Of a stretch of 25,822 nucleotides of DNA, positions 14,026-22,525 are shown piece by piece. Made by a program: the position numbers and the translations under genes. Within the stretch, counting starts at the first letter, position 1; every line of letters starts with the position of its first letter. The notes under the pieces were generated by a model. The model was not told the DNA's origin. It worked only from the letters and a program-made list of their open reading frames with translations, and did no database searches. Source of the stretch: a virus; the IMG/VR virus record IMGVR_UViG_3300017743_004330, positions 1 through 25,822 of that record, one strand, 5' to 3'.

Positions 14026-14214
14026 TTATATTTCAAGATTAGTATGGTTGGTTATTTTCTTACGGAAATCTTCATCTGTTAGGAACAAATGAACAGATCT
14101 ATCAGCAAGTTTTTGGAAAGAAAATTTTCTTCTAACACATTCAACCTTAAAATTCTCGAATAAATCGCTTTTGACTTTAACACTAGTTAGTGTCATTGGT
14201 TTTTTGTTTGTCAT
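14026..14214 (-). CDS. Ribbon-helix-helix-like DNA-binding protein, 62 aa
   Basis: The pattern TSVKVKSDLFENFKVECVRR is a short strand followed by a helix, then a turn and KLADRSVHLFLTDEDFRKKI. This resembles the MetJ/Arc/CopG ribbon-helix-helix fold, which dimerises and inserts the beta strands into the DNA major groove. Similar small proteins occur in many T4-like marine phages, from memory. It lies directly upstream of the glycan operon, after a TATAAT-like motif at 14237-14248, so it could regulate that operon or its own promoter; this is inferred from position only. Confidence 0.62.
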   Translation of the reverse strand: MTNKKPMTLTSVKVKSDLFENFKVECVRRKFSFQKLADRSVHLFLTDEDFRKKITNHTNLEI

Positions 14215-14236
14215 AATCTTTATTTTTTAAAACGTT

Positions 14237-14248
14237 TATTATACATAT
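14237..14248 (-). promoter_or_regulatory. ATATGTATAATA motif, possible -10 element
   Basis: The minus strand reads ATATGTATAATA, containing a perfect TATAAT, 22 nt upstream of the RHH gene start. A weak TTTTGA lies 16 nt upstream of the hexamer. The identical 12-mer occurs at 20826-20837, upstream of the Hsp20 gene. It is the only sizeable intergenic gap (41 nt) before the glycan island, so it is a sensible promoter site for RHH plus the island. Confidence 0.42.
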
Positions 14249-14255
14249 ATAAGTA

Positions 14256-15251
14256 TTATTCAAAATGCGCTCCTGCCCCACATAATTCTTTATCTTCTCC
14301 ATAAGGACAAAACGTACAATTCCATTTAGAAGGGGATTTTAAATAATCTATTTCTTTAATTTTTCCACTTGAACTAAAACACTCATTAATAAAATCATTA
14401 ACTGCATTTTTAGCTCTATTTATTTTTATTTTACCACTAGGGGGCACAAATTGTTGTACCCTATAAGCTTGATGAGGAGACATAATTTTATCATCATCCC
14501 AATCTAATACTTTTCTTTTAACAATAAAAAATTCAATTTCAATTTTATCTAAAGGTATTCCATATTGTTCAGAAAAAAACTTTTTATATAATATTAATTG
14601 AAAATGTTTACTTTCATCTTTTTTAGCGAATTGGTTCCATCCTTTAGTACTGGTTTTAATGTCGATTATCTTGAATGTATCCGTTCTCTCGTTATATGTG
14701 ACAACATCTAAATACCCTGTATATAACACGTTATTTAACATTTTATTTGGTGCTATAGTAATGGGTATTTCACAACCAACTAAATATGTACCTTTTTTAG
14801 TAAAATATCTACTACGTTTTTTCTTAAACCAATCTAAAATTCCAACTCCATCTTCAAAAAATTCTCTCATTTCCTCTGCAGATGAAAAATGTTGATTATT
14901 ATTTTTTTTGTATTGTCCTTGATATTCACCTATAAACTTTTCTTGGAAATATTCTTTAATATCAATTTCTCTATCTGCGGCCGCAAATGATTTTTCATAA
15001 GCTATATCTAAATAATGTTGCATAGATTCATGAATTGCCGTTCCAAATACAGTATGAATAGATGAATTAAATCTTTTAATTTTATCCTTATATTGTAGTT
15101 TCCATCTATAGGCACAACTCCTAAAGATAGACATTTGTGAAAATGAAATGTTTTTTTGATAAGCATAATTCACTTCCTGAGGTGGATTATTTCTAATCTC
15201 CTTTACAATTTTTGGTATTTTTTTAGCCAAACTATTTTTTCCATTTATCAC
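14256..15251 (-). CDS. PD-(D/E)XK exonuclease with Fe-S cysteines (Cas4/AddB/RecB-like), 331 aa
   Basis: Residues 35-50 SFSQMSIFRSCAYRW carry Cys46, and the C-terminus has Cys312-x2-Cys315-x8-Cys324 (CTFCPYGEDKELC). Together these form the four-Cys 4Fe-4S clamp of Cas4, AddB and related nucleases. The nuclease core shows GTAIHE (His74), GYLDVV (Asp182), IIDIKTS (Asp197, Lys199) and QLILYK (Gln218), the full PD-(D/E)XK set. Such enzymes degrade single-stranded DNA ends in recombination and repair. The start is GTG at 15251, inside the end of the preceding Nmad1 gene, and is uncertain since no in-frame ATG precedes residue 40. No Cas genes are nearby, so a phage recombination role is more likely than CRISPR adaptation. 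Confidence 0.8.
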   Translation of the reverse strand: MINGKNSLAKKIPKIVKEIRNNPPQEVNYAYQKNISFSQMSIFRSCAYRWKLQYKDKIKRFNSSIHTVFGTAIHESMQHYLDIAYEKSFAAADREIDIKEYFQEKFIGEYQGQYKKNNNQHFSSAEEMREFFEDGVGILDWFKKKRSRYFTKKGTYLVGCEIPITIAPNKMLNNVLYTGYLDVVTYNERTDTFKIIDIKTSTKGWNQFAKKDESKHFQLILYKKFFSEQYGIPLDKIEIEFFIVKRKVLDWDDDKIMSPHQAYRVQQFVPPSGKIKINRAKNAVNDFINECFSSSGKIKEIDYLKSPSKWNCTFCPYGEDKELCGAGAHFE

Positions 15252-15675
15252 GTCCTACTAATAGGCCAATAATTCCATAATTAGCTATATCAATAAAAGT
15301 ATCTTCCATTCCTTCCCCTTTAACAAACGATCTACCATTTACTAATAAATTTTTTAAACGTGATATTTTATCAGTTAGTCTAATACATAATCCCGTTAGT
15401 GAAAATTTTTTATCATCACTATTATTGATAATATCTCCACCTAAAGCAATATTATTTAAACCATAATCCATATGTTTACGAGCAAACATTTCATACATTT
15501 CTTTTTGTATGTTTTGGAATTCTTCTGCTAATTCTGGATATTCTTCTTCAAAGATAGTAATAGTTTGGTTTACTTCATCATCCATATATTCTTGAATTTT
15601 TTTACTTGGACGTTTAGCATCCATAATTTCTCTATCGCTCATTTCTTCATGGTATTTAGTTATTGTATCACCCAT
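15232..15675 (-). CDS. DUF1599 / Nmad1-like nucleotide-associated protein, 147 aa
   Basis: The segments MFARKHMDYGLNNIALGGDI, LTGLCIRLTDKISRLKNLL and VKGEGMEDTFIDIANYGIIG match the DUF1599 family (nucleotide modification-associated domain 1). This family is thought to be related to MazG-type all-alpha NTP pyrophosphohydrolases. Acidic residues in KISRLKNLL...EDTFIDIANY are in place for metal binding. Phage members are linked in the literature with nucleotide or DNA-base modification. It overlaps the 77-aa gene by 8 nt and the nuclease gene by 20 nt. Whether this phage has a modified base cannot be told from these data. Confidence 0.78.
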   Translation of the reverse strand: MGDTITKYHEEMSDREIMDAKRPSKKIQEYMDDEVNQTITIFEEEYPELAEEFQNIQKEMYEMFARKHMDYGLNNIALGGDIINNSDDKKFSLTGLCIRLTDKISRLKNLLVNGRSFVKGEGMEDTFIDIANYGIIGLLVGRDKWKK

Positions 15676-15901
15676 TTACTTGTACCGGTCTATTAATGTT
15701 AAAATATTTATCTAATGTTTCTAATCTATCATTAGCATCGACTAATGTCATAAGTGCTTCTTCAGCATTTTTGTAAAAATCATCAGTTGAATGGTCTCCA
15801 ATACCAACTGCCTTATTACCTAATAATTCAAGTGATAATAATGCTTTAGCTTTATCTGCTTCAGCAGATGTTTTTAACATAGTGTATAATTCTTTTGTCA
15901 T
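15668..15901 (-). CDS. Conserved phage hypothetical protein, 77 aa
   Basis: A small acidic helical protein with KALLSLELLGNKAVGIGDHS and YKNAEEALMTLVDANDRLET. I recall similar short proteins from T4-like marine phages, without known function. There are no metal or membrane motifs. It overlaps the gp62-like gene by 4 nt (ATGA) and the Nmad1-like gene by 8 nt, so it belongs to the replication transcript. Confidence 0.65.
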   Translation of the reverse strand: MTKELYTMLKTSAEADKAKALLSLELLGNKAVGIGDHSTDDFYKNAEEALMTLVDANDRLETLDKYFNINRPVQVNG

Positions 15902-16317
15902 TTTAATAATAGTTTTATTTCTTTTTTATTTAAACCTATAGAATCCAATATACGACTTATTTCTGCAGAACCCAATATATTTATATATTCTTTTGCTTCC
16001 TTGCTAGAGCATTCAAAATATTCTTTAACATAATTTATTAAATCACTACTAGGTTGTTTAACCATAGATTTAATATATTTATTCCATTTTTTATTTATAG
16101 GAATAAATTCTTTATAAATGTTATATATTGCTACTTTTTCTTGTGGGGGATATTCTTGAACATAATTTACTATATCAAGGTAATCCATATTCATAGATAT
16201 AAACCTATGAATCATATAAGAATTAAACACCTCCCAATCTTTATCAGAAAATTTATGTGAAGGTGTTTTATACTGATTAATATGTTTTAACCAATCAAAT
16301 ATGTTAGCACAATTCAT
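15898..16317 (-). CDS. 62: Clamp-loader small subunit, gp62-like, 139 aa
   Basis: The features YMIHRFISMNMDYLDIVNYV and LINYVKEYFECSSKEAKEYI are typical of T4-type gp62 as seen in marine phages. gp62 is the non-ATPase subunit that, with gp44 in a 1:4 complex, opens and loads the gp45 clamp onto primer-template DNA. The C-terminal helix pair (EISRILDSIGLNKKEIKLLL) ends as in the family. Length is somewhat shorter than T4 gp62 (187 aa). It lies downstream of the gp44-like gene with an 80-aa gene between, overlapping that gene by 14 nt. The family is divergent, so context adds weight. Confidence 0.72.
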   Translation of the reverse strand: MNCANIFDWLKHINQYKTPSHKFSDKDWEVFNSYMIHRFISMNMDYLDIVNYVQEYPPQEKVAIYNIYKEFIPINKKWNKYIKSMVKQPSSDLINYVKEYFECSSKEAKEYINILGSAEISRILDSIGLNKKEIKLLLK

Positions 16318-16546
16318 CCTTTAACTCTTCTCTTAAGTCTTTAGGCACACATCCTTCTACTATTTTATTTGTTTTAACGTCATAAAATACAGGTATAGGT
16401 AATAAAGCATCTTCATCAGTTCCTGTAATAAATTTAGATACTTTTCTTAATAGTACTCCTTGTTGAAAAATTAAACCACCTTCAGAATTTTCTACTGCTG
16501 TGGTGTTTTTTAAATCAATTTGTGGTTGTTGAACTTGTTGTTCCAT
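16304..16546 (-). CDS. Conserved hypothetical protein, 80 aa
   Basis: The protein has a Gln-rich N-terminus (MEQQVQQPQIDLKNTTAVEN), then a beta-rich part (GGLIFQQGVLLRKVSKFITG) and PIPVFYDVKTNKIVEGCVPK. I recognise no domain. It lies between the gp44-like gene (2 nt after it) and the gp62-like gene (14-nt overlap), an arrangement that suggests a replication-linked role. A metal or nucleotide motif is not visible. Confidence 0.6.
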   Translation of the reverse strand: MEQQVQQPQIDLKNTTAVENSEGGLIFQQGVLLRKVSKFITGTDEDALLPIPVFYDVKTNKIVEGCVPKDLREELKDELC

Positions 16547-16548
16547 AA

Positions 16549-17502
16549 TTATTTATTGTTTATTAAATTTGAAATTAACGACATTATATTTATTTCCTTG
16601 TCGATTCGGAAATTAGCTTTATATTGATGGTCATTTATTAAAATTGCTGCTGTACCTTCTTTATTTAGAATATATTCAGATGCACGTTCATATAATGCTT
16701 TAAATAACTCATCAAAATCATCTACATTAGCATCGGCTATAATTTGACGTATATCGTTATAACAATCTATTTTGTTATGTTTAGATCCTTCTGATAATGC
16801 ATTAATAACTTTATCTATATAATTAGATGATACTAATATTGACTGGTCTAGACTAAGGTATAAATCATTTGCACCACCATCTAAAGTTGATAACTGTATA
16901 GTGTTAATACATTTACGTAAATCAGGATAATATTGATTAACTAAAGGTACTAAATCATTTATATCATGTTTAATAGACTCTTGTTGTAGTATCCAATTTA
17001 AATGTTTAGCAACATCTTTTTTAGTTGGGGGTACAATTTTAAGTACTTGACACCTAGATTGTAAAGGATCAATAATACGCTCTACAAAATTACAAGTCAT
17101 AATAAATCTTGTAGTACGTGAAAATGTTTCAATTATATTTCTAAGTGATGCTTGTGCTTGAATTGTAAGAAAATCTGCTTCATCTAAAATAACTACTTTA
17201 AGTGGTTTGAATGAAGCAACAGATGCAAAACTAGAAACTTTATCTCTAATAGTTTCAATACCACGTTCATCCGAGGCATTAATGTATAAATGATCACAAT
17301 CCAGACTATTGACAATAATCTTTGCTAATGTTGTTTTACCAGTTCCTGCAGGACCATAAAATATAAAATTTTGTATATCGTTTTGGTTTAAATAAGCAGA
17401 TATAGACTTTTTTATGTTTTCATTACCAACATAATTATTTAATGTTTTAGGTCTATACTTTTCTACTAATAAACTATTCTCCTGGTTCTGAGTATTCTCC
17501 AT
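16549..17502 (-). CDS. 44: Clamp-loader ATPase subunit, gp44/RFC-small-like, 317 aa
   Basis: AAA+ motifs are complete. LLVEKYRPKTLNNYVGNENI is the RFC box near residue 11-30, and FYGPAGTGKTTLAK is Walker A at 49-61. VVILDEADFL with Asp107-Glu108 is Walker B, sensor 1 is MTCNF, and PLQSRCQ carries the SRC arginine finger. This is the ATPase of the T4-type clamp loader that opens the gp45-like ring. Length matches T4 gp44 (319 aa). Its start overlaps the 95-aa gene by 29 nt. Clamp, polymerase and gp62-like genes are all within the window, giving a nearly full phage DNA polymerase holoenzyme. Confidence 0.92.
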   Translation of the reverse strand: MENTQNQENSLLVEKYRPKTLNNYVGNENIKKSISAYLNQNDIQNFIFYGPAGTGKTTLAKIIVNSLDCDHLYINASDERGIETIRDKVSSFASVASFKPLKVVILDEADFLTIQAQASLRNIIETFSRTTRFIMTCNFVERIIDPLQSRCQVLKIVPPTKKDVAKHLNWILQQESIKHDINDLVPLVNQYYPDLRKCINTIQLSTLDGGANDLYLSLDQSILVSSNYIDKVINALSEGSKHNKIDCYNDIRQIIADANVDDFDELFKALYERASEYILNKEGTAAILINDHQYKANFRIDKEINIMSLISNLINNK

Positions 17503-17761
17503 ATAACGAATAACGTTTTATTGGTTCTGGTTTGATTTCAATTTCTTCTGCATCAATAGCGTACAATTTACTTTTTAATGGTTCTAATCTATAATGTCCT
17601 TTAAACTGTGATTTATGCATATAAGCTTCTAAAGCATCAGTTATACTTGGGTAAATTTTACCATTTGGTTCATCCGCTAACCTCCACCTGTCTCCAGGTG
17701 GAACACGGTTTGCGATTAAAACGTTTTGTTCTACTACTTCTGTTTTTAATTTATTAGCCAT
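17474..17761 (-). CDS. Hypothetical protein, 95 aa
   Basis: I do not recognise this protein. It contains RVPPGDRWRLADEPNGKIYP followed by SITDALEAYMHKSQFKGHYR and an acidic C-terminal tail (DAEEIEIKPEP). The middle could be a small alpha/beta domain; there are no Cys/His motifs or membrane helices. The start at 17761 directly abuts a TTCGTATATT motif (TTTCGTATATTATG), so a leader would be extremely short if that motif drives it. It sits between the H1-like and gp44-like genes. Confidence 0.6.
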   Translation of the reverse strand: MANKLKTEVVEQNVLIANRVPPGDRWRLADEPNGKIYPSITDALEAYMHKSQFKGHYRLEPLKSKLYAIDAEEIEIKPEPIKRYSLYGEYSEPGE

Positions 17762-17775
17762 AATATACGAAACTA
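17759..17775 (-). promoter_or_regulatory. Copy d of recurrent motif, fused to a start codon
   Basis: The minus strand reads TAGTTTCGTATATTATG, where TAG is the stop of the H1-like gene and ATG is the start of the 95-aa gene. The TTCGTATATT core is intact. Because the ATG directly follows the core, a simple -10 interpretation would put transcription start inside the gene. This copy therefore hints at an operator or RNA-level element, or at a promoter for gp44 onward. Confidence 0.38.
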
Positions 17776-17940
17776 TTTCGACTCAGCCACAGATGCCTTT
17801 TTATAATCTGTAATTACTCGTTTAATAGCCTGTGCTGCTTTTCTAGCTCGTGCTTGGCTTGCTTTAGTAGTTCCATCGTTTTCAGCTGCTAAGATATTGA
17901 AATTTGTTTCAATAATCTCAAAAATTTCATTTTTTGTCAT
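17773..17940 (-). CDS. Histone H1/Hc1-like small basic protein, 55 aa
   Basis: ATG at 17940 opens 55 codons to TAG at 17775-17773. The product starts MTKNEIFEIIETNFNILAAE and continues NDGTTKASQARARKAAQAIK and RVITDYKKASVAESK. The pattern of an acidic N-terminal helix followed by KASxARARKAxQxIK is like the small Hc1/histone-H1-type proteins I know from Bacteroidota and some phages, which coat or organise DNA. The match is by pattern only. It lies 27 nt after the GroEL gene stop and ends where copy d of the recurrent motif begins. Confidence 0.62.
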   Translation of the reverse strand: MTKNEIFEIIETNFNILAAENDGTTKASQARARKAAQAIKRVITDYKKASVAESK

Positions 17941-17967
17941 TTGTTATTTTTTATTAGTTATTAATTA

Positions 17968-19931
<1,964 letters not shown>

Positions 19932-19954
<23 letters not shown>

Positions 19955-20252
19955 CTGTGTAATTTTTTATATTATTTTTAATTTGATTAAACTCATCCAA
20001 AAACTCAGATAAACCTTTATAATCTTTACGAGTATGTAATTTTTCTTCAGCTACTTTACGTAATGCTGATTCAAAATTAGGGTAATATCCTTGTGGTTTT
20101 GAATATTCTTTTCCTTTCCCATTTGATCTAAAATGATCTTCATTGGGAATAATTTTTTCGACTACTGTGTAACACATATCATCTTTAGCGATATAATAGG
20201 GTTCCATCAGTGGGTCTGAAATTGTTGTGATTGATTTTGCTTTTCTAGCCAT
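19932..20252 (-). CDS. Conserved phage hypothetical protein, 106 aa
   Basis: No function is recognised. The segments MEPYYIAKDDMCYTVVEKII, KGKEYSKPQGYYPNFESALR and KLHTRKDYKGLSEFLDEFNQ look like a small alpha/beta domain that I recall from other large phages. The frame stays open to an ATG at 20309, but the copy-e motif lies inside that extension, and the start at 20252 (MARKAKS) has the shared GTTATATATG leader, so 20252 is preferred. It overlaps GroES by 23 nt. Confidence 0.66.
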
Positions 20253-20273
20253 ATATAACTTATTTATTTGGGC

Positions 20274-20291
20274 GTAAATATACGAACAATA
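20274..20291 (-). promoter_or_regulatory. Copy e of recurrent motif TATTGTTCGTATATTTAC
   Basis: The minus strand reads TATTGTTCGTATATTTAC, 21 nt upstream of the 106-aa gene that leads into GroES and GroEL. It fits the TATTnTTCGTATATTyAC form of copies b and c. This would give the chaperonin genes a promoter separate from Hsp20. Function inferred. Confidence 0.5.
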
Positions 20292-20324
20292 TTGCGCTAG
20301 GACACGCATTTTTAGTAAAACCTT

Positions 20325-20744
20325 TTATTTAATTTTAATTGTTTTTGGCTTTTTAGATTCGGCAATAGGAATAAAAATATGAAGTAAGCCATCCTTCATT
20401 TCAGCAGTTAAACTTTCAAGTTCAAATTTAGCTGCTACTTTGTAACCTAAGTTAAAAGATCGTTTAGCTAATCCTTTATAGATGTAACCAGAATAATCTA
20501 ATTCTTCTTCTTTTGGTTTATCATAGATAATTTTTAAAAGGTCTCCATCTATTTCTAGTTGAATATCCTTTTTAGTTAGACCAGTACAGGCAATTTCAAA
20601 ATGAAGCCCTTCTTCGTCATAAAAAATATCTAGTGGGTGAGGTTGTTTGTTGTCAAACGTTGTTGGTTGAAAAGATCCGTCTGCTTTAAAAAAGTTTCGG
20701 AATAGTAAGTCGAACGGTGTACGTTCATTGAATAATGTACTCAT
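20325..20744 (-). CDS. Small heat-shock protein Hsp20, 139 aa
   Basis: The alpha-crystallin domain spans about residues 33-130. It shows PLDIFYDEEGLHFEIACTGL, the strand pair LDYSGYIYKGLAKRSFNLGY, and the consensus A-x-x-x-[D/N]-G-x-L as AEMKDGLLHIFIP near the end. The tail KPKTIKIK has the I-x-I motif that docks subunits in oligomers. It is an ATP-independent holdase that keeps unfolding proteins soluble. Phage-encoded Hsp20 genes are common in T4-like cyanophages. Here it lies between the clamp and the GroES/GroEL genes, making a three-part chaperone set. A TATAAT-like motif lies about 82 nt upstream. Confidence 0.9.
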   Translation of the reverse strand: MSTLFNERTPFDLLFRNFFKADGSFQPTTFDNKQPHPLDIFYDEEGLHFEIACTGLTKKDIQLEIDGDLLKIIYDKPKEEELDYSGYIYKGLAKRSFNLGYKVAAKFELESLTAEMKDGLLHIFIPIAESKKPKTIKIK

Positions 20745-20841
20745 ATCATTTAGTTTTGTGAGGCCGTAGCTCTCGGTTAATTTAATTTAAACATAACAAC
20801 GCGCCCTAGCTGCAATCTTATGTTCTATTATACATATGTGT
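20745..20841. other. 97-nt intergenic leader between clamp and hsp20
   Basis: This is the longest gene-free stretch in the window. On the minus strand it contains the ATATGTATAATA motif near the clamp stop, followed by a locally GC-rich run (GCAGCTAGGGCGCG) and ACCGAGAGCTACGGCCTCAC. I found only a weak 3-bp CCG/CGG stem, so no clear terminator or riboswitch. A conserved RNA leader for hsp20 is possible but not shown. Confidence 0.45.
20826..20837 (-). promoter_or_regulatory. ATATGTATAATA motif, possible -10 of hsp20
   Basis: This 12-mer is identical to that at 14237-14248 and contains TATAAT on the minus strand. It lies just after the clamp stop and about 82 nt before the Hsp20 start. No good -35 is visible at 16-18 nt. 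It may be a host-type or middle promoter giving an hsp20 transcript with a 70-75-nt leader. Confidence 0.4.
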
Positions 20842-21564
20842 TTACTCATTTCTCGCGATAAAATATTCACTATTTACTTCCTCTGAATGGAAGTTTAATT
20901 TTAACATTCCTTGTTCTGATAGTTTTAGTGTACCACTATCCATATCTTTATTAGAATTTAAAATATCTTTAAATACATCAGAATCAAAAGGTATTTCTAT
21001 ATCATTTTTAGTTACTTTACCTTGGATTTGATATGTAATTTTATTAGAAAACCCTGTATTATCACCAAATATAAATTCACAAATATTTGTACCATCCATA
21101 TCTGTGGTACTTGTAATTAACATATTGTTTACATCAGCTAATGCACTTTTAGCTTTAATTAAATGATCAATGTCTTCTCTGGTTAGATCAAGTTCCATTT
21201 CAAATGAATCGGGATCTTCATAATAAGTATTTTTACCTAAAATAAGAATATCAGCTAATGAATAAGTTAAATCAAAGTTAGCATCAGCAAAATGAATTTT
21301 AGTATAAACTGCTTTCATTTTTTCTAATGAAACCATCAAATCACCATTAGTAATAGATATTAATTTACTTAATTTATGTGTATCAAATACACCTAACTCA
21401 GCATCCTCTAATGGAAAATTATTATGTTCTATTTTACATACTCTACCTGATTCACCTGCGTAAATGGTAAGTTGATTATCTTTGATTCTCCATTTTACCT
21501 GGTTATTTAAACCATTTAAGTAATATTTGGAAATAACTGATGTGAGTGTACTCTTATTTATCAT
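20842..21564 (-). CDS. 45: Sliding clamp, gp45-like, 240 aa
   Basis: The N-terminal MINKSTLTSVISKYYLNGLN and the strand patterns GVFDTHKLSKLISITNGDLM and VKWRIKDNQLTIYAGESGRV are typical of T4-type processivity clamps of about 225-240 aa. Three such subunits form a ring that tethers the polymerase. Later segments (ELDLTREDIDHLIKAKSALA and EFIFGDNTGF) fit the second domain. It is encoded just after the polymerase thumb piece, as in T4-related phages where gene 45 lies near 44 and 62. A TTCGTATATT motif ends 5 nt upstream of its ATG. Confidence 0.85.
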   Translation of the reverse strand: MINKSTLTSVISKYYLNGLNNQVKWRIKDNQLTIYAGESGRVCKIEHNNFPLEDAELGVFDTHKLSKLISITNGDLMVSLEKMKAVYTKIHFADANFDLTYSLADILILGKNTYYEDPDSFEMELDLTREDIDHLIKAKSALADVNNMLITSTTDMDGTNICEFIFGDNTGFSNKITYQIQGKVTKNDIEIPFDSDVFKDILNSNKDMDSGTLKLSEQGMLKLNFHSEEVNSEYFIARNE

Positions 21565-21568
21565 AACT

Positions 21569-21585
21569 GTAATATACGAATTTTA
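21569..21585 (-). promoter_or_regulatory. Copy f of recurrent motif TAAAATTCGTATATTAC
   Basis: The minus strand reads TAAAATTCGTATATTAC, ending 4 nt before the clamp start codon (21564). With TATATT as a -10, the transcript would begin at or near the ATG and be almost leaderless. It overlaps the last region after the polymerase stop at 21588. Function inferred from repetition. Confidence 0.42.
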
Positions 21586-21587
21586 TT

Positions 21588-21932
21588 TTATATCTCAAAC
21601 GAACTTAACGCATTTGTATAAGGGTTTAAATCTAATGACCATTGTAAATCACTAAAAAACCCTTCTAATTTATTTAATAATATTGAATCAAATACTTTTT
21701 GTCTATCAGCATATCTATCTAAAAAATCTTGAACTTTTTCAGGAATATCATAATCAAAAAATGCTAATGCTTCTATCTTATATGGGTTATCTTTACAATA
21801 AATCCATTTAACTTTATCAGCCATTGTAATTAAATTATGTTTTCTATCTAATTTCCATAATTTTAATAAATCATTATAACGAATAGCCGCTCTTACAGGT
21901 GCGGGGGCACCTTTAAGTATTTCAGTAAACAT
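21588..21932 (-). CDS. 43: DNA polymerase thumb C-terminal fragment after an in-frame TAA, 114 aa
   Basis: The text GAPAPVRAAIRYNDLLKLWK and MADKVKWIYCKDNPYKIEAL matches the C-terminal thumb of T4/RB69-type DNA polymerases (VRAAI-YN followed by EKVKWIYL-NP). The segment from 21965 to 21933 is open in the same frame and reads KYQGTSARAGE, so the coding continues from the preceding polymerase fragment except for one TAA at 21966-21968. An ATG at 21932 is preceded by AGGTG 4 nt upstream, so separate translation is possible. The usual C-terminal clamp-binding peptide is not obvious in the last residues (YTNALSSFEI). It could be a third subunit of a split enzyme, the tail made by stop readthrough, or debris from a nonsense mutation. 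Confidence 0.8.
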   Translation of the reverse strand: MFTEILKGAPAPVRAAIRYNDLLKLWKLDRKHNLITMADKVKWIYCKDNPYKIEALAFFDYDIPEKVQDFLDRYADRQKVFDSILLNKLEGFFSDLQWSLDLNPYTNALSSFEI

Positions 21933-21965
21933 TTCACCTGCTCTAGCACTTGTGCCTTGATATTT

Positions 21966-21968
21966 TTA
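21966..21968 (-). other. In-frame TAA inside DNA polymerase thumb coding
   Basis: On the minus strand the frame reads ...GTT AAA AAG TTA TAA AAA TAT CAA GGC ACA..., so one stop interrupts continuous homology to gp43. No length change is needed to join the two sides, so this is a substitution-type interruption, not a frameshift. TAA is the ordinary stop of many genes here, so global reassignment is excluded. Confidence 0.85.
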
Positions 21969-22523
21969 TAACTTTTTAACTGCTGTTGGGTTACCTAATT
22001 TTGCTAATGGTATTTCTCCACCTAATATTTGTTTTTTAAATACTTTAATTTGATCAATTATATTAGATTTTTCTTCACCTTTAAGTACTTGTTGAAGAAT
22101 ATCATTAAAGAATTCTCCTAAAATAGGTGGGAAATTTGCTTTCATAAACTCTAAACCCTTAATGTCTAAAGTTTCTTTTTCAATACCCTCTTGTTTAGTA
22201 ATCCACTGTGCATAACGTCTAGTAGCTCTGAAGTAAGCCGATCTAATTACACATTCAGTTTTCATTTCAAGTCTATGTTCTGATACATTAAAACAATCTT
22301 TAGCTAAATTATCATAATGATCAGTAATAATATCTTGATATTTAAGTGCTACCTTTTCTAAAATATCATCCTTTTCTTTATCTGTAAATTCTTCAAAATT
22401 AGGATATAAATGGAATAATATAGGTTCAGCATTAAAATAATTAGAATCTGTGTCTACATAAGCACAATAATTTTCATCATTTGCATCACAAATCCACCAA
22501 GGTGTTTCTTCTAAATGTTTCAT
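21966..22523 (-). CDS. 43: DNA polymerase C-terminal palm fragment with motif C, 185 aa
   Basis: ENYCAYVDTDSNYF is family-B motif C with the catalytic aspartates (Asp24, Asp26). RLEMKTECVIRSAYFRATRR followed by YAQWITKQEG corresponds to the KKRY-type motif, and LDIKGLEFMKANFPP to the start of the thumb. This supplies the second metal-binding carboxylate pair that the 579-aa N-terminal fragment lacks, so the two must associate to make an active enzyme. Its ATG at 22523 follows an A-rich leader, 2 nt after the 88-aa gene. The frame ends at the unusual TAA. T4-related Aeromonas phages are known to have gene 43 in two parts, which supports a working split. Confidence 0.9.
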   Translation of the reverse strand: MKHLEETPWWICDANDENYCAYVDTDSNYFNAEPILFHLYPNFEEFTDKEKDDILEKVALKYQDIITDHYDNLAKDCFNVSEHRLEMKTECVIRSAYFRATRRYAQWITKQEGIEKETLDIKGLEFMKANFPPILGEFFNDILQQVLKGEEKSNIIDQIKVFKKQILGGEIPLAKLGNPTAVKKL

Positions 22524-22525
22524 TT

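Noticed and set aside
14013-14036. TTG start at 14036 for the 479-aa glycosyltransferase
   Set aside because: It overlaps the RHH gene and an in-frame ATG at 14012 lies closer to the conserved fold.
14256-15251. Cas4 of a phage-borne CRISPR system
   Set aside because: The Fe-S nuclease pattern fits, but no Cas1, Cas2, effector or repeat array is present, so a general recombination nuclease is the safer call.
20253-20309. N-terminal extension of the 106-aa protein from ATG 20309
   Set aside because: The promoter-like motif copy e lies inside it and the 20252 start has the shared GTTATATATG leader.
20745-20841. Riboswitch or strong terminator in the clamp-hsp20 gap
   Set aside because: Only a 3-bp stem could be drawn in the GC-richer part; no conserved riboswitch core or T-run was seen.
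21966-22523. Genome-wide reassignment of TAA to an amino acid
   Set aside because: TAA ends many well-defined genes here, several in TAATG overlaps, so only this one codon is anomalous.
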